64,000 nt of DNA, from contig JAIELP010000002.1 in assembly GCA_019752925.1 (NCBI GenBank), forward strand, positions 124,001-188,000, given 5' to 3'. A program made the position numbers and the translations under genes. The DNA is from a bacterium (GTDB taxonomy: Bacteria; Bdellovibrionota; Bdellovibrionia; Bdellovibrionales; Bdellovibrionaceae). Positions 36,505 to 44,222 of the stretch are shown one piece after another. How positions within the stretch are numbered: position 1 is the stretch's first letter; each line of letters starts with the position of its first letter. Under the pieces are notes generated by a model. It was not told the origin of the DNA and did not search any database. It worked only from the letters and a program-made list of their open reading frames with translations.

Positions 36505-37152
36505 GTGATAGGGAAAAGCAATTGGGGTGGTCCACTTAAGCAGTATTTATTATCGCCGGTTTGCTTAAAGTGCTCATCATTTTTTTGTAATGACTCACTT
36601 TTCTGCTCAGGCTGTTATAAAAAAGAAATTAAATTCAAACTGGTTCATACTGACAACATTTCGCATGTGCAGAACCATCATTATCTTTTTGAGTGGCGGA
36701 AATCCGAAAACAATATCTTAAGCCAACTGGTCTACAGATTAAAATCCGACAACTCAGTACGTGCGTGGTATTTTTATGCAGATCTGATGTTTAAAAAACT
36801 AAATGCAGAAACTGATTTCAAAAATTTTGAAGCCATAGTTCCGGTTCCAGGTTCAAACAAAAATTCAGTTCACTCCTATATTTTTGCACAGGCGCTATCA
36901 CAGATAAGCTCGATTCCTGTGCTGGATATTCTGCAAAAAGATACAGGCTCCAAGCAGCAAAAAAGACTCAACGCCATAGAGAGAAAACTCAATAATCCGT
37001 TCTCTCTTAAACAAACTCAGCTTGAAGAATTTACAAATTGCCTACTTGTGGACGACATTTTAACCACAGGAACCAGTTTTCAGCAGTCTAATGGGCTCTT
37101 GATAGCTCCTGAGAACAACACGGTTGCGAGCTTGTTTTACCGCCCTAAATAG
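36505..37152 (+). CDS. ComF-like phosphoribosyltransferase domain protein
   Basis: A 215-residue protein. The N-terminus has four cysteines in two pairs (CLKCSSFFCNDSLFCSGC), a zinc-finger-like site. The C-terminus carries the phosphoribosyltransferase PRPP loop CLLVDDILTTGTSFQQ, and the ComF middle motif RLNAIERKLNNPFSL. ComF proteins belong to the natural-transformation machinery, where they act at the inner face of the membrane during DNA uptake. It begins with GTG after GGGAG and is followed by lolA with its own promoter. Family assignment is good; a role in DNA uptake here is inferred. Confidence 0.85.
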   Translation: MIGKSNWGGPLKQYLLSPVCLKCSSFFCNDSLFCSGCYKKEIKFKLVHTDNISHVQNHHYLFEWRKSENNILSQLVYRLKSDNSVRAWYFYADLMFKKLNAETDFKNFEAIVPVPGSNKNSVHSYIFAQALSQISSIPVLDILQKDTGSKQQKRLNAIERKLNNPFSLKQTQLEEFTNCLLVDDILTTGTSFQQSNGLLIAPENNTVASLFYRPK

Positions 37153-37185
37153 ACTATGTCCGGCCTTGTGGTTTTAGTGGGCATT

Positions 37186-37194
37186 TGGTATAAA
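37186..37194 (+). promoter_or_regulatory. Extended -10 promoter giving a near-leaderless lolA transcript
   Basis: TGGTATAAA is an extended -10 element whose last base is only 8 bases before the lolA ATG at 37203. A partial -35 (TTGTGG, 37166-37171) stands 17 bases upstream. No ribosome site precedes the ATG, so the mRNA may start at or next to the start codon. Confidence 0.4.
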
Positions 37195-37202
37195 ATCTCC
37201 CA

Positions 37203-37835
37203 ATGAAATCAGGTCTTATAATCGCAGTATTGTTTTTAAGTTTTTTTGCGCAAGCGGGTGTTTTACAGAAAGCTCTGGATAAACATGCGAAGGCCACGTC
37301 CATTCAATACGACATTAAAAAAACTGATGAAAAAATAGCTCTGCAAACCAAGTCAGAGTCTACGGGCATACTTAAATATCAAAAAAGTAGAATTTATATT
37401 TCGCTTAATAACGACAAAAAAAATGAATTCTATTACGCAGACAAAGTTTTATCTTTAGTGGAGCATCCAGATGCTGATTTTGATAAAAGCGGAAAACGTA
37501 AAGTAACTATTTTAAAAAAATCAATTCCGCCTTTGGTAAAAAGTTTGCTTAACCTATTTTCTAATCCAAAAAGTTTTACAAAAGAGTTTCCTGTGATTTC
37601 AGAAAATTCTGAAAACGGAACAAGTGTGATTAAATTAAAATCCGCTCAGAAAAACATAAAAGAACTGGCGCTTAAAATTAACTCTAAAGACTACAGCCTG
37701 ATTGAGTTGTCGTTTATAGATGATGTAGAAACAAAAACCAGTATTGAATTCAGTAGTTTAAAATTAAATACAAAAATGAGTAAAACCGATTTTCAGTTTA
37801 AGCCGGCAAAAACAGACGAGGTGTTAATCCAATGA
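37203..37835 (+). CDS. lolA: Outer-membrane lipoprotein carrier protein LolA
   Basis: A 210-residue periplasmic chaperone that ferries lipoproteins from the LolCDE complex to the outer membrane. A Sec signal peptide (MKSGLIIAVLFLSFFAQAG) is followed by the half-barrel of LolA: SIQYDIKKTDEKIALQTKSE, TGILKYQKSRIYI, FYYADKVLSLVEHP. Length is normal. The stop overlaps the rimO start by 4 bases (ATGA). No ribosome site is visible before the ATG, in line with the promoter placed directly upstream. Confidence 0.83.
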   Translation: MKSGLIIAVLFLSFFAQAGVLQKALDKHAKATSIQYDIKKTDEKIALQTKSESTGILKYQKSRIYISLNNDKKNEFYYADKVLSLVEHPDADFDKSGKRKVTILKKSIPPLVKSLLNLFSNPKSFTKEFPVISENSENGTSVIKLKSAQKNIKELALKINSKDYSLIELSFIDDVETKTSIEFSSLKLNTKMSKTDFQFKPAKTDEVLIQ

Positions 37836-39208
37836 AAAGCCTGAACACAAATACCGAAAATAAAAAAGTACACTTCATCAGCCTGGGTTGTCCTAAAAAT
37901 TTAGTTGATAGCGAGATCATGGCCGGAACTCTTATGAAAGACGGCTACAGTGTTGTAGCTGAAGCAGAAGATGCAGACACGGTTGTTGTTAACACCTGTG
38001 GGTTTATCGAAGATTCCAAAAAAGAATCAATTCAACGCATTTTAGACATGGCTGCCCTTAAAGAAGAAGGTAAAATTAAAAAAATCGTTGTTGCGGGTTG
38101 CTTAACACAAAGATACAAAACCGATTTAGTTGAAGGACTTCCGGAGGCCGATTTATTTGTTGGTTCTGGTGAGTTCCAGAACATTGCTAAAATTTTGAAA
38201 AACCATGATGCCGGCGAAAAGAAAAATACATTTTTCAATTTACCGACATATCTTCAAGAGGAAAGCACTCCGCGTGTAAATTCACAGCCTAAGCACAGAG
38301 CCTATTTAAAAATTTCTGAAGGCTGTATGAAGCGCTGTGCGTTTTGTGCAATTCCACTAATCCGCGGCAACTTACAATCGCGCAAAATTGAAAATATTGT
38401 TAACGAGGCCAAGCTTCTGGCCGCAAGCGGAGTTAAAGAACTTATTATCATAAGCCATGATTTTACTGACTACGGATTAGACTTAAAACGCAAAGACCCA
38501 ACCCATATCGAAACTCCGGTTGAGCTATTGCGCCAATTAGCTGAGGTTGAAGGCATTAAATGGATACGTCTGTTGTATTTATATCCAGATGGAATCACGC
38601 CTGAAATGATTCAGCTAATTAAGAGTAACGACAAGTTTGTTAAGTATTTTGATATGCCTTTACAGCACGTTAATAACGATGTGTTAAAACGCATGAACCG
38701 CAAAATGACCCGGGAAGAAATTACGGAAGCTCTAGGGCTGATTAAAACAGAAATTCCTGAAGCCGTTATACGCACGCAGTTTATTGTGGGCTTTCCAGGT
38801 GAAACTCAGGAAAACTTTGAAGAACTGCTAGCGTTCATCGCTGAACAAAAATTTGACCGCGTTGGTTGTTTCCAATATTCGCCTGAAGAAAATACTCCGG
38901 GCGGAAAAATGGACAATCAAGTAGACGAAGCTATTAAACAGTTCCGTCACGACGCAGTAATGGAAGTTCAACAGAATATTTCGCGTGCCAAACACAAAGC
39001 CTTCATCGGCAAAACTGTTGAAGTTGTGGTTGAAGGCTTAAGCGAAGAAACAGATTTACTTTTACAGGGTCGAACTTCGCAACAAGCCCCCGAAATAGAC
39101 GGAGTTGTTTTAATTAACGACGGTCAGGCCAAAATTGGTGAGTTTGTTAAAGTTAAAATCACTGAAAGTATGGAATATGACCTTATCGGAGAAATTGTTG
39201 AGCAATAA
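37832..39208 (+). CDS. rimO: Ribosomal protein S12 methylthiotransferase RimO
   Basis: A 458-residue radical-SAM enzyme that adds a methylthio group to an Asp of S12. The N-terminal domain has three cluster-binding cysteines (ISLGCPKNLVDSE, VNTCGFIEDSKKES, VVAGCLTQRY). The radical-SAM motif is SEGCMKRCAFCAIP. The C-terminus is a TRAM domain (KTVEVVVEG to YDLIGEIVEQ). GCPKNLVDSE and FCAIPLIRGNLQSR separate it from MiaB. Coupled to lolA upstream and overlapping the next small gene by 11 bases. Confidence 0.95.
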   Translation: MKSLNTNTENKKVHFISLGCPKNLVDSEIMAGTLMKDGYSVVAEAEDADTVVVNTCGFIEDSKKESIQRILDMAALKEEGKIKKIVVAGCLTQRYKTDLVEGLPEADLFVGSGEFQNIAKILKNHDAGEKKNTFFNLPTYLQEESTPRVNSQPKHRAYLKISEGCMKRCAFCAIPLIRGNLQSRKIENIVNEAKLLAASGVKELIIISHDFTDYGLDLKRKDPTHIETPVELLRQLAEVEGIKWIRLLYLYPDGITPEMIQLIKSNDKFVKYFDMPLQHVNNDVLKRMNRKMTREEITEALGLIKTEIPEAVIRTQFIVGFPGETQENFEELLAFIAEQKFDRVGCFQYSPEENTPGGKMDNQVDEAIKQFRHDAVMEVQQNISRAKHKAFIGKTVEVVVEGLSEETDLLLQGRTSQQAPEIDGVVLINDGQAKIGEFVKVKITESMEYDLIGEIVEQ

Positions 39209-39725
39209 TCAGTTTAAGCACCTGCTTGCGTTTGATCTGGCTTCTTATGGAGCGGCTCTTGGAATTATTAACCAATATGTTGATGATTCTTTGGTGAAGG
39301 TTTTTGAAATTAGCCCTTGTGGAAGCTCGGCAACATTAATTTTATTATCTTCTGATGTCGTGTCGTTGCAAATTATTAAATCGCAAAGCGAATCAATTTT
39401 TAAATCGCAAATACTAGCAATTTCATTAGTTGAAAACGTGCATGAGGATTTATTGTTGGCCTATTTAAGTCAGAATAAGACTGTTTTAAAAAATCATTTG
39501 GTTGTGCTTGAAGGAAGCTATGTGTCTTCAGCGCTGGAAGTAGCTAATAGCTTACTAAAGGCCAACGAAACTCTTGTGGATTTCCGGATTATTCGCACAT
39601 TTCCTAAGAATGTAGTTTTAACTTTTACAAATAATAAAATTCAATCATTTGAATATAAAGATTTTAAAAAAACGATTATCGAAAACATTCAGCCTGTTTT
39701 AAAAAGTTATTACGAAATTAATTAG
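39198..39725 (+). CDS. Protein of unknown function downstream of rimO
   Basis: A 175-residue protein with no signal peptide or membrane segment. It overlaps the rimO stop by 11 bases. I chose the TTG at 39198 because CGGAG lies 6 bases ahead; the frame also has an ATG at 39177 and stays open to 39135. The fold looks like alternating strands and helices (LLAFDLASYGAALGII, KVFEISPCGSSATLILLSS, HLVVLEGSYVSSALEVANSLL). The pattern hints at a small nucleotide-like domain, but I recognise no family. Convergent with the sulfatase-type gene, overlapping its end by 8 bases. Confidence 0.7.
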   Translation: MSNNQFKHLLAFDLASYGAALGIINQYVDDSLVKVFEISPCGSSATLILLSSDVVSLQIIKSQSESIFKSQILAISLVENVHEDLLLAYLSQNKTVLKNHLVVLEGSYVSSALEVANSLLKANETLVDFRIIRTFPKNVVLTFTNNKIQSFEYKDFKKTIIENIQPVLKSYYEIN

Positions 39726-41178
39726 TATTAAATGGTGAATAGAGCGCAACGTTATTGTTTTTTAAGAAAATTTCCTGCTGCTTGTAAATTACACTTGCTG
39801 ATTTGCGCAGGTTCAGGAGTATTTCTTTATTTTTAGAAAGATCTAAAGGAAACATTTCGCCCTTATCAGTCTCTAAATTATATATTTTTTCAGTGGCAGT
39901 AAGCTGGTGGTAAATATATTTGTAAGGCCACTCCACCACAGCCTGGTAGGCCCCAGAGTGAGGCTGAATCAAATAAACAGGCTCGTGTGCTAGAAGTTTG
40001 TCGCTAAATATCGAATTTTTTATATAGTCTGTTTTAAGGGAGATGCCTGCTAAATCTATAATGGTTGGCGCCAAATTTAAATGTGAAAATAAATTATTTT
40101 GCAAATGAGAAAAATTATTTTTTAAATTAGAACGATTGTCTACAATTAGCAAAGGAACTCCAAAATTTTCCTGATAGGCGTAATTTTCGTTGTGGTCCGA
40201 ACCGTGCTCTCCTAAGGGAAAACCATGATCACCAGTTATAATAACGATTGAACTATTTTTAAAAGAACTATTGTTCAGTAAATCAAAAAAAACTTTTAAA
40301 GATTGGTCCGTATTAAAAACGCTATTTTCGTAGTTTTGTAGGCGGCTAGTTGGTTTCGCATGAAACTTAATTTTACTTTTTTCAGTAAATGTAAAGGGCA
40401 TGTGGTTTTGAATTGTAGCCAATGAAAAAAATCGTACTTCGGCATTTTTTTCATATTTTTTTATGTGTGAAAAAAAATTATTATAAAAATCTACGTCGGT
40501 AAGGCCATGTCCTTTACAATCAGATTTCCCACAGTCTTTGTTGAGATTGGATATTTCATCAACACCATGTTTTTTTAAAAAATTTCTAGTATTGTCTACG
40601 TCAAGATATGAATCGGCTTGAAAAAAATGAGTCTTATAATTATGTTCTTTTAAATTTTCAGCCAGACACTTTCCAGAATACTTGTCGGCGAGGGTGATGA
40701 ATTCGGTTTGGTATAACATAGGAATCTGTCCGCAAAATATTGAAAAATGTGATTTTGATGTATAAACCGAGTTAGAAAAATAATTTTCCAAATAGAGATG
40801 ATCGCGAGCTAATGAATTTAAAAACGGGGTAAACTCTTCGCCAGCATCAGTACGACGGTTTATAAAGCGCGAATTTAATGATTCGATCATTACGAGAAAT
40901 ATGTGTGGCTTTTTTAAATTAGAAAATTGCGAATTAACATAAGTGGTTTCAAGCAAGTCTGTCGATTCGCTTAGGCGCGAGATTATATTTTTTTTAGGAA
41001 AATGATAGTCATAATAAGACTTAAAAAAACCACTAATCGGAAATAAATGAACATTAATTTGAAAAAACAGAAGAGCTGCGATCACTGAAAAAAATAAAAA
41101 AACCTCTTTTTTGTTGTGCGTAATTTTTTTATCAAACCGAGTTTCCTTTTTATAACTTAAAATAGGATGTAAGCGCAT
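39718..41178 (-). CDS. Sulfatase / LTA-synthase-like membrane enzyme, catalytic part
   Basis: A 486-residue protein of the alkaline-phosphatase superfamily. One membrane helix (about 26-46) precedes the catalytic domain. HIFLVMIESLNSRF holds the metal-binding Glu, and YTSKSHFSIFCGQIP holds the nucleophile position (Ser or Thr in TSKSH). ITGDHGFPLGEHGSDH holds the Asp-His and His metal ligands. Similar enzymes move phosphoglycerol or phosphoethanolamine onto surface polymers. It overlaps the 4-helix membrane gene upstream by 22 bases, in the -1 frame; together they make the usual five helices plus domain. Confidence 0.85.
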   Translation of the reverse strand: MRLHPILSYKKETRFDKKITHNKKEVFLFFSVIAALLFFQINVHLFPISGFFKSYYDYHFPKKNIISRLSESTDLLETTYVNSQFSNLKKPHIFLVMIESLNSRFINRRTDAGEEFTPFLNSLARDHLYLENYFSNSVYTSKSHFSIFCGQIPMLYQTEFITLADKYSGKCLAENLKEHNYKTHFFQADSYLDVDNTRNFLKKHGVDEISNLNKDCGKSDCKGHGLTDVDFYNNFFSHIKKYEKNAEVRFFSLATIQNHMPFTFTEKSKIKFHAKPTSRLQNYENSVFNTDQSLKVFFDLLNNSSFKNSSIVIITGDHGFPLGEHGSDHNENYAYQENFGVPLLIVDNRSNLKNNFSHLQNNLFSHLNLAPTIIDLAGISLKTDYIKNSIFSDKLLAHEPVYLIQPHSGAYQAVVEWPYKYIYHQLTATEKIYNLETDKGEMFPLDLSKNKEILLNLRKSASVIYKQQEIFLKNNNVALYSPFNTN

Positions 41179-41555
41179 AGCCCAACCCAGAAAACGTGAT
41201 ATGCAAAAAATAGCTCATAAATTATTTTAGTAAAAAAATAAAATCCAGAATAGCCAAATATATTTTGCAGATGATTGGCTACAATTGTGTAAGAAAAAAT
41301 TGTTTTGACCTGTATAAGATAAAAATAGCCAAAACCAGTTAAAATAAACAAACTACAACTTATAAAGCGTTGCCATTTAGTTTTAATTAGTAGCAGATCA
41401 ATTAAAACACTACTTGAGAAGGCCATTATTAGCGCTGCGGCCCCCAAAAAATAAGTTTCTGAGTCTACAAATTTAATTCCTCCACCGATCTGATGGAAGT
41501 CAGCCAAACAAAAAAACGAAAATCCTAAGTAAATTATTGCGCGCAGTAAAATCAT
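41157..41555 (-). CDS. Small membrane protein, probable N-terminal membrane part of the sulfatase-type enzyme
   Basis: A 132-residue protein with about four hydrophobic helices and no other motif. Its stop lies 22 bases inside the catalytic gene downstream, in another frame, and its start directly follows the TPR gene's stop. LTA-synthase-like enzymes have five helices ahead of the catalytic domain: four here and one at the start of the next protein add up to five. It may be one half of a split gene, or of a frameshifted one. No good slippery sequence is seen at the overlap (CTATTTTAAG). Confidence 0.65.
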   Translation of the reverse strand: MILLRAIIYLGFSFFCLADFHQIGGGIKFVDSETYFLGAAALIMAFSSSVLIDLLLIKTKWQRFISCSLFILTGFGYFYLIQVKTIFSYTIVANHLQNIFGYSGFYFFTKIIYELFFAYHVFWVGLCAYILF

Positions 41556-42665
41556 TTAAGTGCCGCAGGACTCGGCTGCTTGAATAAATTTCTTAGCGTC
41601 AGGAATTTTGTCTGCGCTGAGCTCTTTAAAAGCGCGTCTTAATTCACTTTCATATCTTGAATTGATCTGACAAACTTTTTTAAAGGCCACTAGAGATTCG
41701 TTGAATTGTTTAAGCTTTAACTGAGTCCACGCAAGCCCAAGCTGCGCACGTATTGATTCAGGATTAATATTAGAGCTTGTTTTGAAGTGCTCAACAGCAT
41801 TTTTGAAATCTTCTTTAATAAAATATTGTTCCGCTAAGCAAGTTGAACCCATTTCGGTTGGCTTGATTTTTAAAGCCCTTTTAAAAGCCACGAGAGCCTG
41901 CTTGTAATCTTCGCGTTCGCGGTGAGAAATTCCTATATAGATCTGTGGTAAGGGATTGTCCGGAAATTTATTGGCTGCTTTCATGCAAACCTTTTCACCA
42001 TCAGCATTAAGTGAATTTAAAATAAGGGCTTCGCAGTGTTCAATTAGGTATGCATTTTTGTAAGTAGCGTTCAGATCTTCATAAATAGCACTGGCTTCGT
42101 AGTAATTGCCCAGCTCTGAAAACACTTCGGCCAATAAGCGGAGTGCATCTAAACTTTTTGGGTTTTCCTCTACTAATTTACTTAATGTGGTTCGCGCTAC
42201 TGCATAATTACCTGTGCTGAGAGAAACCAGCGCATTTAAATAGCTGTTGTCAAAGGTAGAGAGCTTTTTGGATTTCATCGATTCAATATGAACTTGGGCC
42301 TCTTTTAAATCGTCTTGATCAATTAGTTCTTTAATCAAACGCAGTGTAAATTTGGTAGCTTCGGCGCCAGCGTTGTTAACTTTTTCTTTAAGTAGGTCGG
42401 CTCGTTTTTTTTTAAGATCATCAGAAAAGTAACGGACTCTATCATATTCATTTAAGCGACAAATAGACTGATATTCTTCATATTTTCCGCTGGCTGTCTG
42501 AGGATTAGGAGTAGGTGCATTGGGGTCTGGTATAGAGTTGGGCTGAATGGTACCTAAGGTTTGGTTCAATACTGAAGACGGAGCTGTTTGAGCTTGACTC
42601 AAATTGAGACAAAAGAGGTAAGACATAGTAAAGAATACTGCAGATAAAGCATTTCTAAGTATCAT
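41556..42665 (-). CDS. Secreted tetratricopeptide-repeat protein
   Basis: A 369-residue protein with a signal peptide (cleavage near AQA) and a Pro/Asn-rich linker (IPDPNAPTPNPQT). About six TPR units follow: the clearest are NYYEASAIYEDLNATYKNAY, NPLPQIYIGISHREREDYKQA and SIRAQLGLAWTQLKLKQFNE. TPR arrays bind partner proteins; periplasmic ones often serve envelope machines. It is the first gene of a three-gene unit with the membrane and sulfatase-type genes and is divergent from the pilin-like gene at 42695. The specific partner is unknown. Confidence 0.83.
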   Translation of the reverse strand: MILRNALSAVFFTMSYLFCLNLSQAQTAPSSVLNQTLGTIQPNSIPDPNAPTPNPQTASGKYEEYQSICRLNEYDRVRYFSDDLKKKRADLLKEKVNNAGAEATKFTLRLIKELIDQDDLKEAQVHIESMKSKKLSTFDNSYLNALVSLSTGNYAVARTTLSKLVEENPKSLDALRLLAEVFSELGNYYEASAIYEDLNATYKNAYLIEHCEALILNSLNADGEKVCMKAANKFPDNPLPQIYIGISHREREDYKQALVAFKRALKIKPTEMGSTCLAEQYFIKEDFKNAVEHFKTSSNINPESIRAQLGLAWTQLKLKQFNESLVAFKKVCQINSRYESELRRAFKELSADKIPDAKKFIQAAESCGT

Positions 42666-42694
42666 AACAATATCTTTATCTTCCGATAAGATAC

Positions 42695-43684
42695 ATGGTG
42701 GAACAAGACCAGAATTACAACTTTAAATATAATTTTAATTTAAACCGCCGTGGACAGGCGGCGGTCGAGTATATATTGCTTTTGGTAATAATAGTTAGTT
42801 TAGTCTTAGCGATGAAACGAGGCTTCGGTAAAATGAATGATTTCATGAATCGTTACATCGGTGACTACGTCGTTTGTTTAATGGAGTACGGCGAACTTCC
42901 AAGTTTAGGCATTAATGATGCTACAATGAAAAAACATTTATCCAGTGGTGATGGCGGAGGTAGAAAGTGCGATCAGGAATTCGCAGGTTTTACATTTGGA
43001 GAGGGAAGACCTCCTACCACTTCGACCGGTGGTACCGGTGGAACCGGTTCTAATGGGGGCAGTAGTAGCGCTAATAGCGGTAAAGGAAATAATTCATCAA
43101 ATGCCAACAAAGACGGCAGCGAATCAGCTAATAAGGGTAAAAACGGTGGTGATGCTGGTAGTGATCTGGCTGGCCAAATCAATCGTGATAGAAGCGGTAG
43201 TTCAGGTAAAAAATCTGCATATGCTAAGGGACAAATTGTCCGTTCTAATCCTTACGGAAGTGCTGATTCTGGCGGCGATGTAGGTAATGAAAATGTAAGA
43301 GTTATAGAGGACTCCTCTGGTGGTAAAAAGAAAAAAGATAGTGGATCAGTTTCAAGAACCAGTCGTTTAAACTACAGCGGTGGCGAGAGATATCGTGCTA
43401 TTACCGGCACCATGGCGGCAGAAATTGAAAAAAGAGCGCCCAAAAGAGCGCCCGCAGAAAGGGTGATTAGCCAACCATTGGCTGGCGATACAGGAAGTCG
43501 ATTCGGACCTTATAAAAAGACATTTACACCTCCTGAGGTGAAAGAAATTGAGCAAATTAAAGAAGACAATTCGGGCTTTGGTTTTGGCTATATCATTCGC
43601 TGGTTATTAATAGGCGGTATGATTTTAGCTCTGATCGTATTCTTCGGCGGTCAGGTTATGAATTACAGTAACTCTAAAGATTAA
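42695..43684 (+). CDS. Flp-pilin/TadE-like N-terminus fused to a low-complexity body and C-terminal membrane helix
   Basis: A 329-residue protein. RRGQAAVEYILLLVIIVSLVL (about 19-39, written here in part) is like class III prepilin/TadE starts: a basic leader, G before Q-A-A-V-E-Y, then a hydrophobic helix with Glu at +5. Residues 105-165 are Gly/Ser/Asn/Lys low-complexity; 165-270 are charged and disordered. A second membrane helix (about 300-322, IIRWLLIGGMILALIVFF) ends the protein, which is not seen in small Flp pilins. Prepilin peptidase cleavage is inferred. No clear ribosome site; GATAAGATAC precedes the ATG. Confidence 0.72.
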   Translation: MVEQDQNYNFKYNFNLNRRGQAAVEYILLLVIIVSLVLAMKRGFGKMNDFMNRYIGDYVVCLMEYGELPSLGINDATMKKHLSSGDGGGRKCDQEFAGFTFGEGRPPTTSTGGTGGTGSNGGSSSANSGKGNNSSNANKDGSESANKGKNGGDAGSDLAGQINRDRSGSSGKKSAYAKGQIVRSNPYGSADSGGDVGNENVRVIEDSSGGKKKKDSGSVSRTSRLNYSGGERYRAITGTMAAEIEKRAPKRAPAERVISQPLAGDTGSRFGPYKKTFTPPEVKEIEQIKEDNSGFGFGYIIRWLLIGGMILALIVFFGGQVMNYSNSKD

Positions 43685-43820
43685 GCTTCCAGCAAAACAG
43701 GTAAATACTTCAATCTAATCAACGCCTTGCGCGATCTAAATTTTCTACAAAAGCCAAATTGGAGATTGAATCTTTATCATCAATAAAACTATAACAAACC
43801 TTCTTAAAGAGGGGCATGCT

Positions 43821-44222
43821 TTGATCGAGATTATTAATTACAACATAGTCAAAAGTTTTTCATTGGATCAAGCACAGGATTTGTTGCCTCTGATTTATGG
43901 AATCACCGAAGAGTCGTCTAAAAAAACAAAATACTTGATGGCTTGCATCGAAGCATTGCCTGATAAAAAATCAGAGCGTGCACTTGAAATACAAGAACAA
44001 ATCAATGAGATCATTGACAGATGGCAAAATAAAATTGAACGACTAGGTGCTAAACCAAAAGGACTTTGGCTGGCAGATTTTGATAACGGAAACGGCTACT
44101 ATTGCTGGAAGTTTCCTGAAGTAAAAATATTGTATAAACACGGCTACCAAGATGGCTTTACTGGGCGTATTCTGATTTCATCTAATGAGGAATCACATGA
44201 GAATTGCCCTTGCCCAAATTAA
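43821..44222 (+). CDS. DUF2203 family protein
   Basis: A 133-residue protein. The C-terminal half is typical of DUF2203: IERLGAKPKGLWLADFD, then GNGYYCWKFPEVKILYKHGYQDGFTGR. The N-terminal half is a helical hairpin (LDQAQDLLPLIYGITEES). The family's function is unknown. The start is TTG at 43821 with AGAGGGG ahead. Its last 26 bases overlap the nadE start, so the two are likely coupled. Confidence 0.85.
   Translation: MIEIINYNIVKSFSLDQAQDLLPLIYGITEESSKKTKYLMACIEALPDKKSERALEIQEQINEIIDRWQNKIERLGAKPKGLWLADFDNGNGYYCWKFPEVKILYKHGYQDGFTGRILISSNEESHENCPCPN

Noticed and set aside
42682..42689. TCCGATAA ahead of the pilin-like gene as a sigma-28 promoter
   Set aside because: The -10 matches 7 of 8, but there is no -35 at the right spacing and the start site would fall on the start codon.
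43021..43080. Gly-rich stretch as a DNA tandem repeat
   Set aside because: The period is loose and follows codon use for Gly-Thr-Gly; I see no regular repeat unit.
42945..43283. Open frame within the Gly/Ser-rich part of the pilin-like gene
   Set aside because: Repetitive GGT-type codons keep other frames open; product is Val/Ala-rich without a family match.
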